From assembly GCF_014048465.1 (NCBI RefSeq), contig NZ_PDLY01000001.1, positions 606,602-670,601 of the forward strand: DNA of 64,000 bases. Reading direction: 5' to 3'. The position numbers and the translations under genes are program-made. The notes beneath the pieces were generated by a model. That model was given only the letters and a program-made list of their open reading frames with translations, had not been told where the DNA came from and ran no database searches. The DNA comes from Bombella mellum (GTDB lineage Bacteria; Pseudomonadota; Alphaproteobacteria; Acetobacterales; Acetobacteraceae). Positions 1 to 7,566 of the stretch are shown in pieces (positions within the stretch are counted from its first letter, which is position 1; every line of letters starts with the position of its first letter).

Positions 1-62
1 ATGCTGTCTGCGAAAGCCGTACCAGCCAGCAGGGATGCAAGAAGTGTGAGCGTGAAGCGCAT
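1..62 (-). CDS. Secreted phage protein, N-terminal fragment
   Basis: Only the first 20 or so codons are in the window, starting at ATG 62 and running off the left edge. They read MRFTLTLLASLLAGTAFADS, a textbook Sec signal peptide with a basic start, a leucine/alanine core and an AxA cleavage site before DS. It is the next minus-strand gene after the two giant ejection proteins and has its own copy of the conserved late motif about 40 bases upstream. A lysis or envelope-directed role would fit the position, but the mature part is not visible, so the function is unknown. Confidence 0.6.
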   Translation of the reverse strand, partial: MRFTLTLLASLLAGTAFADS

Positions 63-101
63 GAGAGTCCGTCTCCGTCATCAGGAAGGACAGTCAATCA
101 T

Positions 102-120
102 GTGTTTGTAATTCTGGTGT
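102..120 (-). promoter_or_regulatory. Conserved phage late motif, copy 1
   Basis: On the minus strand this reads ACACCAGAATTACAAACAC. Near-identical copies lie at 5140-5158, 15615-15634 and 22513-22533, each just upstream of a minus-strand late gene. This one precedes the secreted protein starting at 62. Conservation at four separated transcription-unit heads in one orientation suggests a phage-specific promoter or a regulator site. Confidence 0.55.
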
Positions 121-123
121 GTC

Positions 124-2634
124 TCATCGCCCATAGGGGCTCCATGTCGGCGATACGAGGAATCCCTGCCCCTGACTGCGCTGGACGAGCTTTTCATAGC
201 GGGCCGTGTAGCCGGGATTTATCATGTCCTGTAGGCGGTAGATCACGCCATATTTCAGGGCGGCATTGATGCCCGGGATGTTGCCGAACGGTATCTGCCC
301 GGAGGCAAAACGGACTAGATCGGCCAGATAGGTGCGGGCCTTCTCGGCATCGGGGCTGCCGACCAGTTCATCACGGGTGGCGGTGAATATCCCGGCGAGT
401 TTTGCCATGTCTGCAATGGTCGGGCCTGCCAGTGTTTCAAGCGCACTGTTTCCGATTCGGTTCTGCTGGCCGAAGAGGAAGTCCCCATAGATGCCAGCCC
501 CGCCACCCTGGGCCATGGCCGACATCCATGTGCGGACATCGCCTGCATCCCGTGGCTCTTTCCCGGCCAGAATGGCCTTGGCCTGCATGGCGACGTAGCC
601 CAGCACGGTCGTGGCGGCGATCATGTGGATGATGCCGGGCAGGTCCAGCCCGTTGCGCTGCACCTCACGCTGATAGAAGCGGCGGATATGTGAGGCCGGG
701 AAGCTCTTGAACTGGAGCATCAGCCGTGCGGCCTGTCCGAGCAGCGGGTTCACGTCATCCAGCCGGTTGCTGAACGCACGGAATTTTGCCTGCGTGCGGA
801 CATCCGGTTCCGTCATTCCCTCCCGTGTCTGGTCGGTGATGTAGGCATAGAGCTTTCTGGTCAGGCTGTCCCGCACGTCATCGGCCGTCTGGCCTTTTTC
901 GATGAGGGGAGCCACGGCCCCGTCAGACAGGCGGCCCATCTCGCTGGGCAGGATATGGTCTTCTCCAGCGGCTGTCCGCACGGCCTGCCGCATCACGTCC
1001 CATTCCGGCCGGGTGATGCCGAAGCGTTGCAGGCTGGCCCGCAGCTTTCCATCAAGGGCCTCATAGGACAGACCGGCATTACGCCCCAGATTGTGGGAGA
1101 GCATCATGCCGACGCCCTCGGACAGGCTGTCCGTCCAGTATTGCAGGCCGTTGATGCGGTAGAATTTGTTGATGAGGTCGCTCATCTTTCCCAGCGGCGC
1201 ATCATTGGCAGAGAAACGGCTCATCACGGATCCAAGATGTCCTTGAAGCCCCACGCCCAGCAGCCGGGCGATCTCTTTGCGCTCTGACGGGTTTTTGCTG
1301 CTCAGGCCCGGCGCAAGGGCTTTCAGGCTGTTCCAGTAGCTTTCCAGCAGCGGGACGCCATTGTGTCTCAGCACGGCGGCATTGATGGCCAGATCGGGCA
1401 GGGAGGAGATCATCACCCCGCCCAGTTTCGTGATCTGGTTCCACGCATGGGCGTAGGCCCCGATGGTTTCCACCGTCTTGTTGGCCGGCTGTCTGCCCCG
1501 GCCTGTCACGATGTCCAGCAGGGCACTGCGCTCCAGCCTGCGGAGCCTGTCCACCATTCTGGCATCAGCCCTCTCACGGGCGGCCTGCACGCTTTCCTCG
1601 ATCATGCTGCGGAACATGTTCTCAGGGTTCGTGCCCAGATCGCCCATCACGGCAGCGTTGCGTGCCCCGCTGATGAGGCCCTTGAAGATGCTGTCCACCA
1701 CATGACCCTGGCCGAACTTCCTGTTATAGGCCAGCCAGCCGTCAGCATCTTTGAAGTGCAGAACACGGTTCTGGCTGACCTTCTTGGCAAGGTTGGATGT
1801 GCCCCTGAAGCCGGAAAGCCAGTCCCGCCCGTTGGCATTGTCATGCTCACCGGTGGAGAGGTTCAGCCAGACATTGCGGAGGAAATCTTCCTTTGACTGC
1901 CTGGCGGGCATCATCTCGAAGGTACGGTCATCCAGCAGGGGAAGGATGGTATCCCGCCAGTTCTGATAGGCCCGGTCCGACCCGTCGCCCCGTATCTTCC
2001 ACATGTCGTGGCTCTGGCGGGTGACGTAGTGGTCCACCTTGCCAATCCATGCGCCCTGCCTGTTCTGCATCAGACGCACGGTGTCCTGATAGCCGGACAG
2101 GATGCGGGCGGCCTCGGCAGCCAGCCTGTTGCCTGTTGGTGCCCCGGATTTCGGGTCATCAAGCCGCCACATCTCACGGGCCACATCGGCATCAAACTGC
2201 TCATCACGCTTCAGCAGTGCCCTGAAGACGCCTGCCTTGTCCAGATCGTGCATGAGAGGACCGAGAAGCTGGGCAGTGCGGGCGTGGCTGCTGGCATCCA
2301 CGGAGAGGGCAGCACCATGCTCCCCGGTCTGCTTCCCGGCAAGAATGCCTTCAAGGGAGGCCACCTCATCACCGGGCACGATGCGGCGGCGCAGGGCGGC
2401 ACGCACGATGAGGTTCTTCTTGCGGGCATTGGCCTCGATGATGGCGGCCAGACGTTCCTCATCGGCCATGCGGGCACCGGCCTTCTCCAGTGCCTCCCGT
2501 GGGGACAGGCCTTGTTTCATGTAGCGTCCGGCTTCCTTCTCCAGCCGACCGAACATCTCGTCAAGCTCTGCCTTGGACATTTCACGCCCGGCGGCTTTCT
2601 CGGCTTCACTGTAGCAGGGGTTCTCGTGGGTCAT
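124..2634 (-). CDS. Giant internal virion/ejection protein (836 aa)
   Basis: An 836-residue phage protein, mostly helical in appearance, with a charged N-terminal 100 residues and one hydrophobic stretch around residues 670-690 (HMIAATTVLGYVAMQAKAI). Size, position at the end of the virion genes and a 4-base ATGA overlap with the 825-aa gene upstream suggest a podovirus DNA-ejection protein of the kind that forms a channel across the envelope, analogous to T7 gp16. No transglycosylase or protease motif is visible here; that activity is in the 925-aa protein at 16.4-19.2 kb. Assignment rests on context and size. Confidence 0.7.
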   Translation of the reverse strand: MTHENPCYSEAEKAAGREMSKAELDEMFGRLEKEAGRYMKQGLSPREALEKAGARMADEERLAAIIEANARKKNLIVRAALRRRIVPGDEVASLEGILAGKQTGEHGAALSVDASSHARTAQLLGPLMHDLDKAGVFRALLKRDEQFDADVAREMWRLDDPKSGAPTGNRLAAEAARILSGYQDTVRLMQNRQGAWIGKVDHYVTRQSHDMWKIRGDGSDRAYQNWRDTILPLLDDRTFEMMPARQSKEDFLRNVWLNLSTGEHDNANGRDWLSGFRGTSNLAKKVSQNRVLHFKDADGWLAYNRKFGQGHVVDSIFKGLISGARNAAVMGDLGTNPENMFRSMIEESVQAARERADARMVDRLRRLERSALLDIVTGRGRQPANKTVETIGAYAHAWNQITKLGGVMISSLPDLAINAAVLRHNGVPLLESYWNSLKALAPGLSSKNPSERKEIARLLGVGLQGHLGSVMSRFSANDAPLGKMSDLINKFYRINGLQYWTDSLSEGVGMMLSHNLGRNAGLSYEALDGKLRASLQRFGITRPEWDVMRQAVRTAAGEDHILPSEMGRLSDGAVAPLIEKGQTADDVRDSLTRKLYAYITDQTREGMTEPDVRTQAKFRAFSNRLDDVNPLLGQAARLMLQFKSFPASHIRRFYQREVQRNGLDLPGIIHMIAATTVLGYVAMQAKAILAGKEPRDAGDVRTWMSAMAQGGGAGIYGDFLFGQQNRIGNSALETLAGPTIADMAKLAGIFTATRDELVGSPDAEKARTYLADLVRFASGQIPFGNIPGINAALKYGVIYRLQDMINPGYTARYEKLVQRSQGQGFLVSPTWSPYGR

Positions 2635-5108
2635 GGGGCTTTCCTTGTCAGGCAGGCGGCGGCGGAGGCGACGGCATCGGCATTACCGTCAGAGAGATCC
2701 TTTTCACGATGGATCTCTGCCAGCTCTTCGGGACTGATCTGGTCGCCCAGGGCGGCAAGCTGCCGGTCGATCTGGTCGGAACAGGCCTGCGCTTCGGTGA
2801 TGGCTTGACTTTTCGGGGCAGTATTTCCATTGTCAGAGGAGCTGCTGTGGCGACTACTGGTATACACGCCATCACTGCCGGATTTTTCAGGTGATGGCGG
2901 GGGAAGGTCGGCACTCTTTTCGGCAGGGTGCGACAGGTTGGGGCGGCTTCCGTCCCATAGCAGCTTTCTTTTTTCCAGATATTTCGTGTCGAAAGCACTG
3001 GATGTACCGACACGGTAATAGCCATCCTCCTTCAAGAGATGGAGGACAGCCGTGTCATGTTTGTCTTTCCTGCCTCTGGCATCGCCCATATGGACGGAGA
3101 AATACGAACCAGTGTCGTGTCCGGCTTTTGCTTCCTCCTGCCTGATCTGGTTCATGTGCTGGAAGATGTGACGGATGTAGGAATCAATGTCTGCAAAACC
3201 ATGCTCCCTTATTTCGTCACCATGACGGGCGGAAATGTGAAGCCTTCCATGCCCTCCACCTATGTCACGCCCGTTCTTTGTCAGTTTGGGAGCATGTTCT
3301 CCATCGCCGAGGATGACAGGCCAGTCAGGCACGCCATTGATCCCGGAAGGCATCCGCCCGACCATGACCGGGTTACGGCCTGCTGCTGAGAGATCCAGAT
3401 GCTCAATACCGCTGGTCGGGAGTGGGGAAACATCCTGACCCTGTTCCGGGCTGGGGGCTGTTTCCCTCTGGGCAGCAAGCCCGGCACGGTTCTGCGTGAC
3501 CTCATGATCTTCATGACCATGCAGGTTACGCATGATGGCTTCTGCCGCATCCTGCTGGATGGCATCAAGCCGCTGCCTTGCGTTCTGATAGGCCTCTTCC
3601 ACATGGCCCTGCCAGCTGGCGTCGTGGCCTTTTCCCCGTTCTGCCTCGATGAGGCGCAGGGCCTGCTCCACGGCGTCTTCCGGGCTGTCCTTCTTCAGGA
3701 TGGACCCAGCAAGATCGTAAAGGTCCAGCCCTTCAAGGCCTGAATCAAGATGCTGGGCATAGACGCCCAGACGCTGGCGGGTGAGGGCATGGAGAAGCTC
3801 CTGCGTGGCCCCGATGCGCTCCATGTGGGTGGCACGGCCATGGTCCAGCATGTCCGCATACCGCTCCCATGTGGCATGGCCGGATACCCGCATGGCATCC
3901 TCCATGGCGGCATCTGGGTGCAGCCCGGACAGGATGGCCTCCGTGGCATGGGCATGCTCTTCCGGCGTGAGGGTGATGTCTGCTGCCCGTGCAGCTTCAT
4001 CGGCATCGTCGGCAGCCTGTGGCAGCTTCCCGGTCGGCATGGCAGGCTGGGGCGCAGCAGCATCTGGCTGCTCCGGCTCATCATCGGGACGCTCATACAG
4101 GGCCGCCTCATCCAGCGTATCAGCATGGCTCTGCCGGAGCTGGGAGAGGTCATCAGCAACCCTGTCCCGCAGGGGAGCCTGAGACACCGTTTCATCAGGC
4201 TCCGCACCATGCCCGGCCATGGTACGGTCAAGCTCGTCTCTGGCGTTCTGGACCTCATGAATGGTCAGCAGGCTCTCGGCATTGCCGGGACTGTCGCTGG
4301 CCATGGAAGCGAGACCATCGGCCAGAACCTGCCCCCTGGCACTGGTTCCGGCCCGTTCGAGACGTCGGCCAAAGGCATGGCCCAGACCATGCAGGCCACC
4401 CCCCATGATGCTGCCAAAGCCGATGTCCCGGAGGGCCTGACCCATGCTCCAGTCATTGTGCTCATCACGGTCAAGATACATGTTGAGCGGCTCGAGGGCC
4501 GCCATGCCGATGGCTCCCTGGCTGGCACCCTGTACCACACGTCCCGGCAGGCTGCCGGAGAGGGCCGCCCCGGCACGGCGGTTCAGCCCTTCGGCACTGA
4601 GCAGCCCGTCCGCCACACGCTCCATGCCCAATCCCTCGGCACGGGCGGCGGCACTGCCAAGGGCGAGACCGATGCGCTCCTCCCCAAGGCCGGGGATCAG
4701 GGCGGCGGCATAGTTGATGGGGTCCAGAAAAGCAGGGGCAGCCCCGGCAACGGTATTCAGGGTGCCGCTGATGATGCCGTCAGGCCCGTTGCGGATGGTG
4801 TTCTGCCGGATGAGATCAGCCTGCTTCTCATCATTGAGGGTCTGGGCAAGTGCAGAAGAAACAGGCCTGTCGAAGTTCAGAACACCCCTGATGCCATAGC
4901 GGGCATTGGCATCTTCCGGGCTTAGGGTATCGCCTTCGGTGCTTTTCGTCTCATGGCGCAGCCAGTCACCGATGCGGACGACCGGCATGTCATTGATGCC
5001 CGCCATGACGGATGCACCAAGCGACTGTTCAAGGGACGACTGCTGCCCCGCCAGTCCTTCATCCTGAACGCTCCTGAGCGTGTTCAGTCCGCCTGAAAAT
5101 AATGACAT
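2631..5108 (-). CDS. Giant ejection protein with C-terminal nuclease-like domain (825 aa)
   Basis: The N-terminal 300 residues are alanine/glycine-rich helical segments (GTLNTVAGAAPAFLDPINYA, GFGSIMGGGLHGLGHAFGRR) typical of large podovirus internal proteins. The middle is acidic and low in complexity. Residues about 610-735 form a compact domain: HGRLHISARHGDEIREHGF, an amphipathic helix, FSVHMGDARGRKDKHDTAVL, then YYRVGTSSAFDTKYLEKRK. This resembles the phage Barnase-EndoU-ColicinE5/D-RelE-like nuclease domains (PBECR) known from polyvalent phage proteins that are injected with the DNA. The gene overlaps the 836-aa gene by 4 bases and follows a late motif at 5140-5158. The nuclease call is from remembered family patterns. 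Confidence 0.6.
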   Translation of the reverse strand: MSLFSGGLNTLRSVQDEGLAGQQSSLEQSLGASVMAGINDMPVVRIGDWLRHETKSTEGDTLSPEDANARYGIRGVLNFDRPVSSALAQTLNDEKQADLIRQNTIRNGPDGIISGTLNTVAGAAPAFLDPINYAAALIPGLGEERIGLALGSAAARAEGLGMERVADGLLSAEGLNRRAGAALSGSLPGRVVQGASQGAIGMAALEPLNMYLDRDEHNDWSMGQALRDIGFGSIMGGGLHGLGHAFGRRLERAGTSARGQVLADGLASMASDSPGNAESLLTIHEVQNARDELDRTMAGHGAEPDETVSQAPLRDRVADDLSQLRQSHADTLDEAALYERPDDEPEQPDAAAPQPAMPTGKLPQAADDADEAARAADITLTPEEHAHATEAILSGLHPDAAMEDAMRVSGHATWERYADMLDHGRATHMERIGATQELLHALTRQRLGVYAQHLDSGLEGLDLYDLAGSILKKDSPEDAVEQALRLIEAERGKGHDASWQGHVEEAYQNARQRLDAIQQDAAEAIMRNLHGHEDHEVTQNRAGLAAQRETAPSPEQGQDVSPLPTSGIEHLDLSAAGRNPVMVGRMPSGINGVPDWPVILGDGEHAPKLTKNGRDIGGGHGRLHISARHGDEIREHGFADIDSYIRHIFQHMNQIRQEEAKAGHDTGSYFSVHMGDARGRKDKHDTAVLHLLKEDGYYRVGTSSAFDTKYLEKRKLLWDGSRPNLSHPAEKSADLPPPSPEKSGSDGVYTSSRHSSSSDNGNTAPKSQAITEAQACSDQIDRQLAALGDQISPEELAEIHREKDLSDGNADAVASAAACLTRKAP

Positions 5109-5139
5109 ATGCCCTCCCCATGGTGGGAGAGCATGTCAG

Positions 5140-5158
5140 GTGTTTGTAATTCTGGTGT
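5140..5158 (-). promoter_or_regulatory. Conserved phage late motif, copy 2
   Basis: The minus strand reads ACACCAGAATTACAAACAC, identical to copy 1, 32 bases before the start of the 825-aa ejection protein gene. On the other strand the same bases contain TTGTAA (5143-5148), which with TAGAAT (5167-5172, 18-base spacing) could serve as a promoter for the divergent gene at 5219. One intergenic gap may therefore feed both directions. Confidence 0.55.
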
Positions 5159-5218
5159 AAGTTGATTAGAATTTTTTAGGATCGTGCTTCCAGAAAGAGA
5201 GAACTCGGGAGGAAGAAT

Positions 5219-5818
5219 ATGTGTGATATCACTCAGGAAATCAAAGAACAGATAAATAATCTAGAAAGATATGTAGCGATTAGGTCTCGTCTTTTGAGGA
5301 TTTATTATTGTATAGAAAGAATTTCTAATATTTTAGATGATATTGGTGAGTCTTTTGATAAATGTAAATATGAAGAACTCCAAGAGTATTTTTCATTAAA
5401 TGATGCTTTTATTATATCGTATGGGGCTATTTTCAATAGTAGCCTTGCTGCTAAGCATGTTAGCTTTGATGATAAAATATTTGATGATGATATTGAATTA
5501 AAAAATATACATAAAGATATAATGCAACAGCGGAATAAGATTGTTGCTCATCATGATTTTAGAGATAAGGAAGAAGTAACAGGCAGTGGTTTTTATATAA
5601 AAAGTCTTGTAGAATGTAAAGTTGATGAAAATACTGTCAAGCTAACAACCAGTATGGCATTTGATAAAAATTCCATTTTTGTCACCAAGGAGAGAGTAAG
5701 AAAATATAAAGAAATCTATAATAAAATTATGGCGTATAGGGATAAAAAAGAAAGAAAGATATTGGATAAGATAGAAAAAATTACGAATAAGAAGGTGATA
5801 GTTAATGGTGATATTTAA
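5219..5818 (+). CDS. AT-rich HEPN-like protein (moron)
   Basis: A 199-residue, lysine/isoleucine-rich all-helical protein, far more AT-rich than the virion genes around it and on the opposite strand: the profile of a lysogeny-expressed accessory gene. GGAGG lies 7 bases before the ATG. Around residue 105 it has QQRNKIVAHHDF, a match to the R-x4-6-H signature of HEPN domains, in an arrangement reminiscent of the AbiU2/AbiV-like abortive infection families (helices, then RNKxxAH). HEPN proteins with this motif are often RNases acting in phage defence. The family call is by eye; a non-catalytic HEPN or an unrelated helical protein remains possible. Confidence 0.55.
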   Translation: MCDITQEIKEQINNLERYVAIRSRLLRIYYCIERISNILDDIGESFDKCKYEELQEYFSLNDAFIISYGAIFNSSLAAKHVSFDDKIFDDDIELKNIHKDIMQQRNKIVAHHDFRDKEEVTGSGFYIKSLVECKVDENTVKLTTSMAFDKNSIFVTKERVRKYKEIYNKIMAYRDKKERKILDKIEKITNKKVIVNGDI

Positions 5819-5956
5819 TTAATATTGAATTTATAAATCTGAATGCCCATGTCAGTTCTTGTCACAGTAATGGTTAACGGTGGGGCTTCTTGATAGGGGA
5901 ATAGAATTCAATCTGTTCCTGCATAGAGATAAGCCCCCCGATTTTTATCTAGTGCA

Positions 5957-5981
5957 GAAAAGGGCACCCGCCAAGGTGCCC
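5957..5981 (-). terminator. Hairpin terminator after the mini-array
   Basis: GGGCACC (5962-5968) pairs with GGTGCCC (5975-5981) around a 6-base loop. On the minus strand the stem is followed by CTTTTC, so it would end leftward transcripts coming through the antirepressor operon and the CRISPR-like repeats. Confidence 0.55.
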
Positions 5982-6069
5982 CAAAATCCCCGCTAGGGCG
6001 GGGAACACGGAAACTGTGCAATTTTGCATAGTTTCAATTTCGGGCCATCCCCACGTGGGCGGGGAACAC
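5980..6069 (-). CRISPR. Single-spacer type I-E-like mini CRISPR array
   Basis: Two 29-base repeats (5980-6008 and 6041-6069) are separated by exactly 32 bases, the canonical 61-base type I-E period. Both end GGGCGGGGAACAC and share an ATCCCC...GGGCGGGGA stem; in the transcribed sense (minus strand) they begin GTGTTCCCCGCCC, the usual I-E repeat start. The leftmost repeat is degenerate only in the half that would be its 3' end, as terminal repeats usually are, which supports minus-strand polarity. No cas genes are in the window. The 32-base spacer is unusual in being an almost perfect palindrome (6010-6035). A terminator follows at 5957-5981. Confidence 0.6.
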
Positions 6070-6103
6070 TCTTCTGGTCTGGTCCTATTTCCTCCAACTG
6101 GGA

Positions 6104-6134
6104 AAGAAGGGCCTGTGCAGAAATGCACAGGCCC
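6104..6134 (-). terminator. Strong hairpin after the antirepressor operon
   Basis: GGGCCTGTGCA (6109-6119) pairs perfectly with TGCACAGGCCC (6124-6134) around a 4-base loop. On the minus strand it is followed by TTCTTTCCC. It lies 10 bases after the stop of the 85-aa gene and before the CRISPR-like repeats, so it probably attenuates leftward transcription. Confidence 0.55.
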
Positions 6135-6143
6135 CCAGAATGG

Positions 6144-6401
6144 TCAGGCCGCTTCCCCCGCTGCCCGTCTGATTTCAGAGACGAAATCGCTGTATTCTTC
6201 GTTCTGGTGACTGATGAGCAGGCGTACGAGACCCGCCAGAGGAACCCCGGCGTTTTCTCTGTCGGGAATGCTGTCTTCCACGACAGAGAGGGCGGATATC
6301 AGGTTGTCCCAGTTCTGCTGCACGTAGCGGCAGGTGGAAAGAAGCCGCTCAAGACGAGCCTCTGGCGTGGAGGCTGTGAAGGCGTTGGTTGGGCTGTTCA
6401 T
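6144..6401 (-). CDS. Small protein coupled to the Rha antirepressor (85 aa)
   Basis: I place the start at ATG 6401, which overlaps the stop of the rha-like gene by ATGA, rather than at the upstream in-frame codon 6449. The product (MNSPTNAFTASTPEARLERL...) is helical, with no recognisable motif apart from leucine-rich helices. Translational coupling to the antirepressor suggests a partner or modulator of it. Function unknown. Confidence 0.6.
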   Translation of the reverse strand: MNSPTNAFTASTPEARLERLLSTCRYVQQNWDNLISALSVVEDSIPDRENAGVPLAGLVRLLISHQNEEYSDFVSEIRRAAGEAA

Positions 6402-7180
6402 GCTGCTTCTCCCTTGCCAGAGAGAATATCCAGAACGCTCGGTTTCCATTTGAGCTGCTGCTGGCTGCCTGTGCCATGCTTCCGGGTTGTGTCGAACATG
6501 CGTCCGTAGGCTTTCCCGGCTTCCGTCATCGTCCAGTTGCTTCCGGTGGCGGAACCCGGTGTGCTGGTTTGCAGACCAGCTTCCGCTAGCATCTGATTGA
6601 CCCGACGGCCAGACAGGCCCCCCAGTTTTTCACCCAGTTCAGTTGGCGTTAGGTAGTTGTCATTGTCCGGAGCGGCGAGAGAGGTCATCCCCATCATCTC
6701 CACCGGGCTTTCTCCGCACTTGTTCCGGCAGTAACGGTCGCCGTAGATCACGGCCTGATTTTTGTCGTAGCCCAGATTGAGTGCAATCTTGTAGCCAGTG
6801 TTGAAGGTGGACAGCACTGCCGGACGGCGTTTGCGAGCCGGTGTCGTGGTGCGGGTATGCGCCGCCTCTGTTTCCAGTTCCAGCCAACGATCAACAATTT
6901 TCAGTCGTAGGTCAGCCCGGTATCCTGCAATTAAGGTAATGGTCAGGTTTTTGGGAAGATTGTAGCATTTCCGCTGCTCCCCCTTGGCATCTATGTACGT
7001 CCCAGCCAACCGGCTCAGATTTGAGCCGGTTAGATTGCAGTCGGTTGCCATTTTCTCCACGTCACGGACAACGTTCTTGTGCTGCTTCCCCGTCAGCTCC
7101 GCAATCTCACGGCTGGACATGGTGAGAGGCATCGCTGTGATCGTGCTGGATTTTGACACATTATTGGTGCTATTACTCAT
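6398..7180 (-). CDS. Rha-family phage antirepressor/regulator
   Basis: A 260-residue protein. Residues about 17-105 match the Rha (pRha) domain: LTMSSREIAELTGKQHKNVV, then a winged region ending in LKIVDRWLELE. Residues about 175-260 form a KilA-C-like helix-turn-helix domain (LTPTELGEKLGGLSGRRVNQ). Proteins of this build are induced antirepressors that inactivate a prophage repressor. AAGGA lies 10 bases before the start. It sits in an immI-like module with an Arc-like RHH gene upstream and a divergent RHH gene beyond it. A candidate antisense RNA covers its ribosome-binding site (7183-7254). Confidence 0.8.
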   Translation of the reverse strand: MSNSTNNVSKSSTITAMPLTMSSREIAELTGKQHKNVVRDVEKMATDCNLTGSNLSRLAGTYIDAKGEQRKCYNLPKNLTITLIAGYRADLRLKIVDRWLELETEAAHTRTTTPARKRRPAVLSTFNTGYKIALNLGYDKNQAVIYGDRYCRNKCGESPVEMMGMTSLAAPDNDNYLTPTELGEKLGGLSGRRVNQMLAEAGLQTSTPGSATGSNWTMTEAGKAYGRMFDTTRKHGTGSQQQLKWKPSVLDILSGKGEAA

Positions 7181-7182
7181 CC

Positions 7183-7254
7183 CAGAGTGTTCCTTTCGAG
7201 GTTCATTGTTCAGAGGCGTTGGGATTGGCTTGCAGGCTTTCCAACGCCTTTTTT
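7183..7254 (+). ncRNA. Candidate sar-like antisense RNA over the rha start
   Basis: A plus-strand promoter-like sequence lies inside the first codons of the rha-like gene: TTGACA (7153-7158) and an extended -10, TGCTATTAC (7168-7176). A strong plus-strand terminator ends at 7254, with no plus-strand gene between. The predicted RNA of about 72 bases would be complementary to the rha ribosome-binding site and the gap between the two minus-strand genes. This copies the layout of P22 sar RNA, which silences ant from the arc-ant gap. The spacing between TTGACA and the -10 is short (12), so the extended -10 would have to carry the promoter. Confidence 0.45.
7214..7254 (+). terminator. Rho-independent terminator facing rightward
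   Basis: AGGCGTTGG (7214-7222) pairs with CCAACGCCT (7241-7249) and is followed by a run of six T. It points right, against both flanking minus-strand genes, and there is no rightward gene upstream. Its best explanation is the 3' end of the antisense RNA described at 7183-7254. Confidence 0.65.
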
Positions 7255-7266
7255 GTTATTTGCTGT

Positions 7267-7428
7267 TCAGTTCTCATCATTGTTCCTGTTGGCTTGATCG
7301 TAGATCTCCCGCAGAAGCAAGTTTAGCTCAGCCGTGAATGTCCGCCTTGCATCAAAAGCCCGCTTTCTGATCCATTCATGCACATCAGCATCAATGCGTG
7401 TGCTGGTTGGGCGTGGTGAATTTCCCAT
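7267..7428 (-). CDS. Arc-like ribbon-helix-helix repressor (53 aa)
   Basis: ATG 7428 to TGA 7267 encodes a 53-residue protein with the Arc/RHH pattern: a short strand (STRIDADVHEWI) then two helices (KRAFDARRTFTAELNLLLRE). Size and order match P22 Arc, encoded just upstream of the antirepressor. It is the first gene of the leftward operon and divergent from another RHH gene at 7567. The 138-base gap between them holds two TTGCACA elements (7448-7454, 7537-7543) that could be operator half-sites for one of the two proteins. Confidence 0.7.
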   Translation of the reverse strand: MGNSPRPTSTRIDADVHEWIRKRAFDARRTFTAELNLLLREIYDQANRNNDEN

Positions 7429-7505
7429 AATTTCTCCAAATGATTACTTGCACATCTTGTGAATTACGTTTTTGGCATATTAGATTCTTGGAGGTCAAGA
7501 CCGAT

Positions 7506-7534
7506 TTGCAATTATTTTTATGTGCCTATATCAT
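7506..7534 (+). promoter_or_regulatory. Promoter of the divergent RHH gene
   Basis: TTGCAA (7506-7511), a 17-base spacer and TATCAT (7529-7534) fit a sigma-70 promoter about 32 bases before the ATG at 7567. A TTGCACA element overlaps the likely start point, consistent with self-repression. Confidence 0.45.
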
Positions 7535-7566
7535 CTTTGCACACACAAAATTGCAGGAGAGGTTAA

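Noticed and set aside
7448..7543. TTGCACA elements as targets matching the mini-array spacer, which contains TGTGCAA
   Set aside because: Only 7-10 bases are shared, too short to claim targeting or a common operator.
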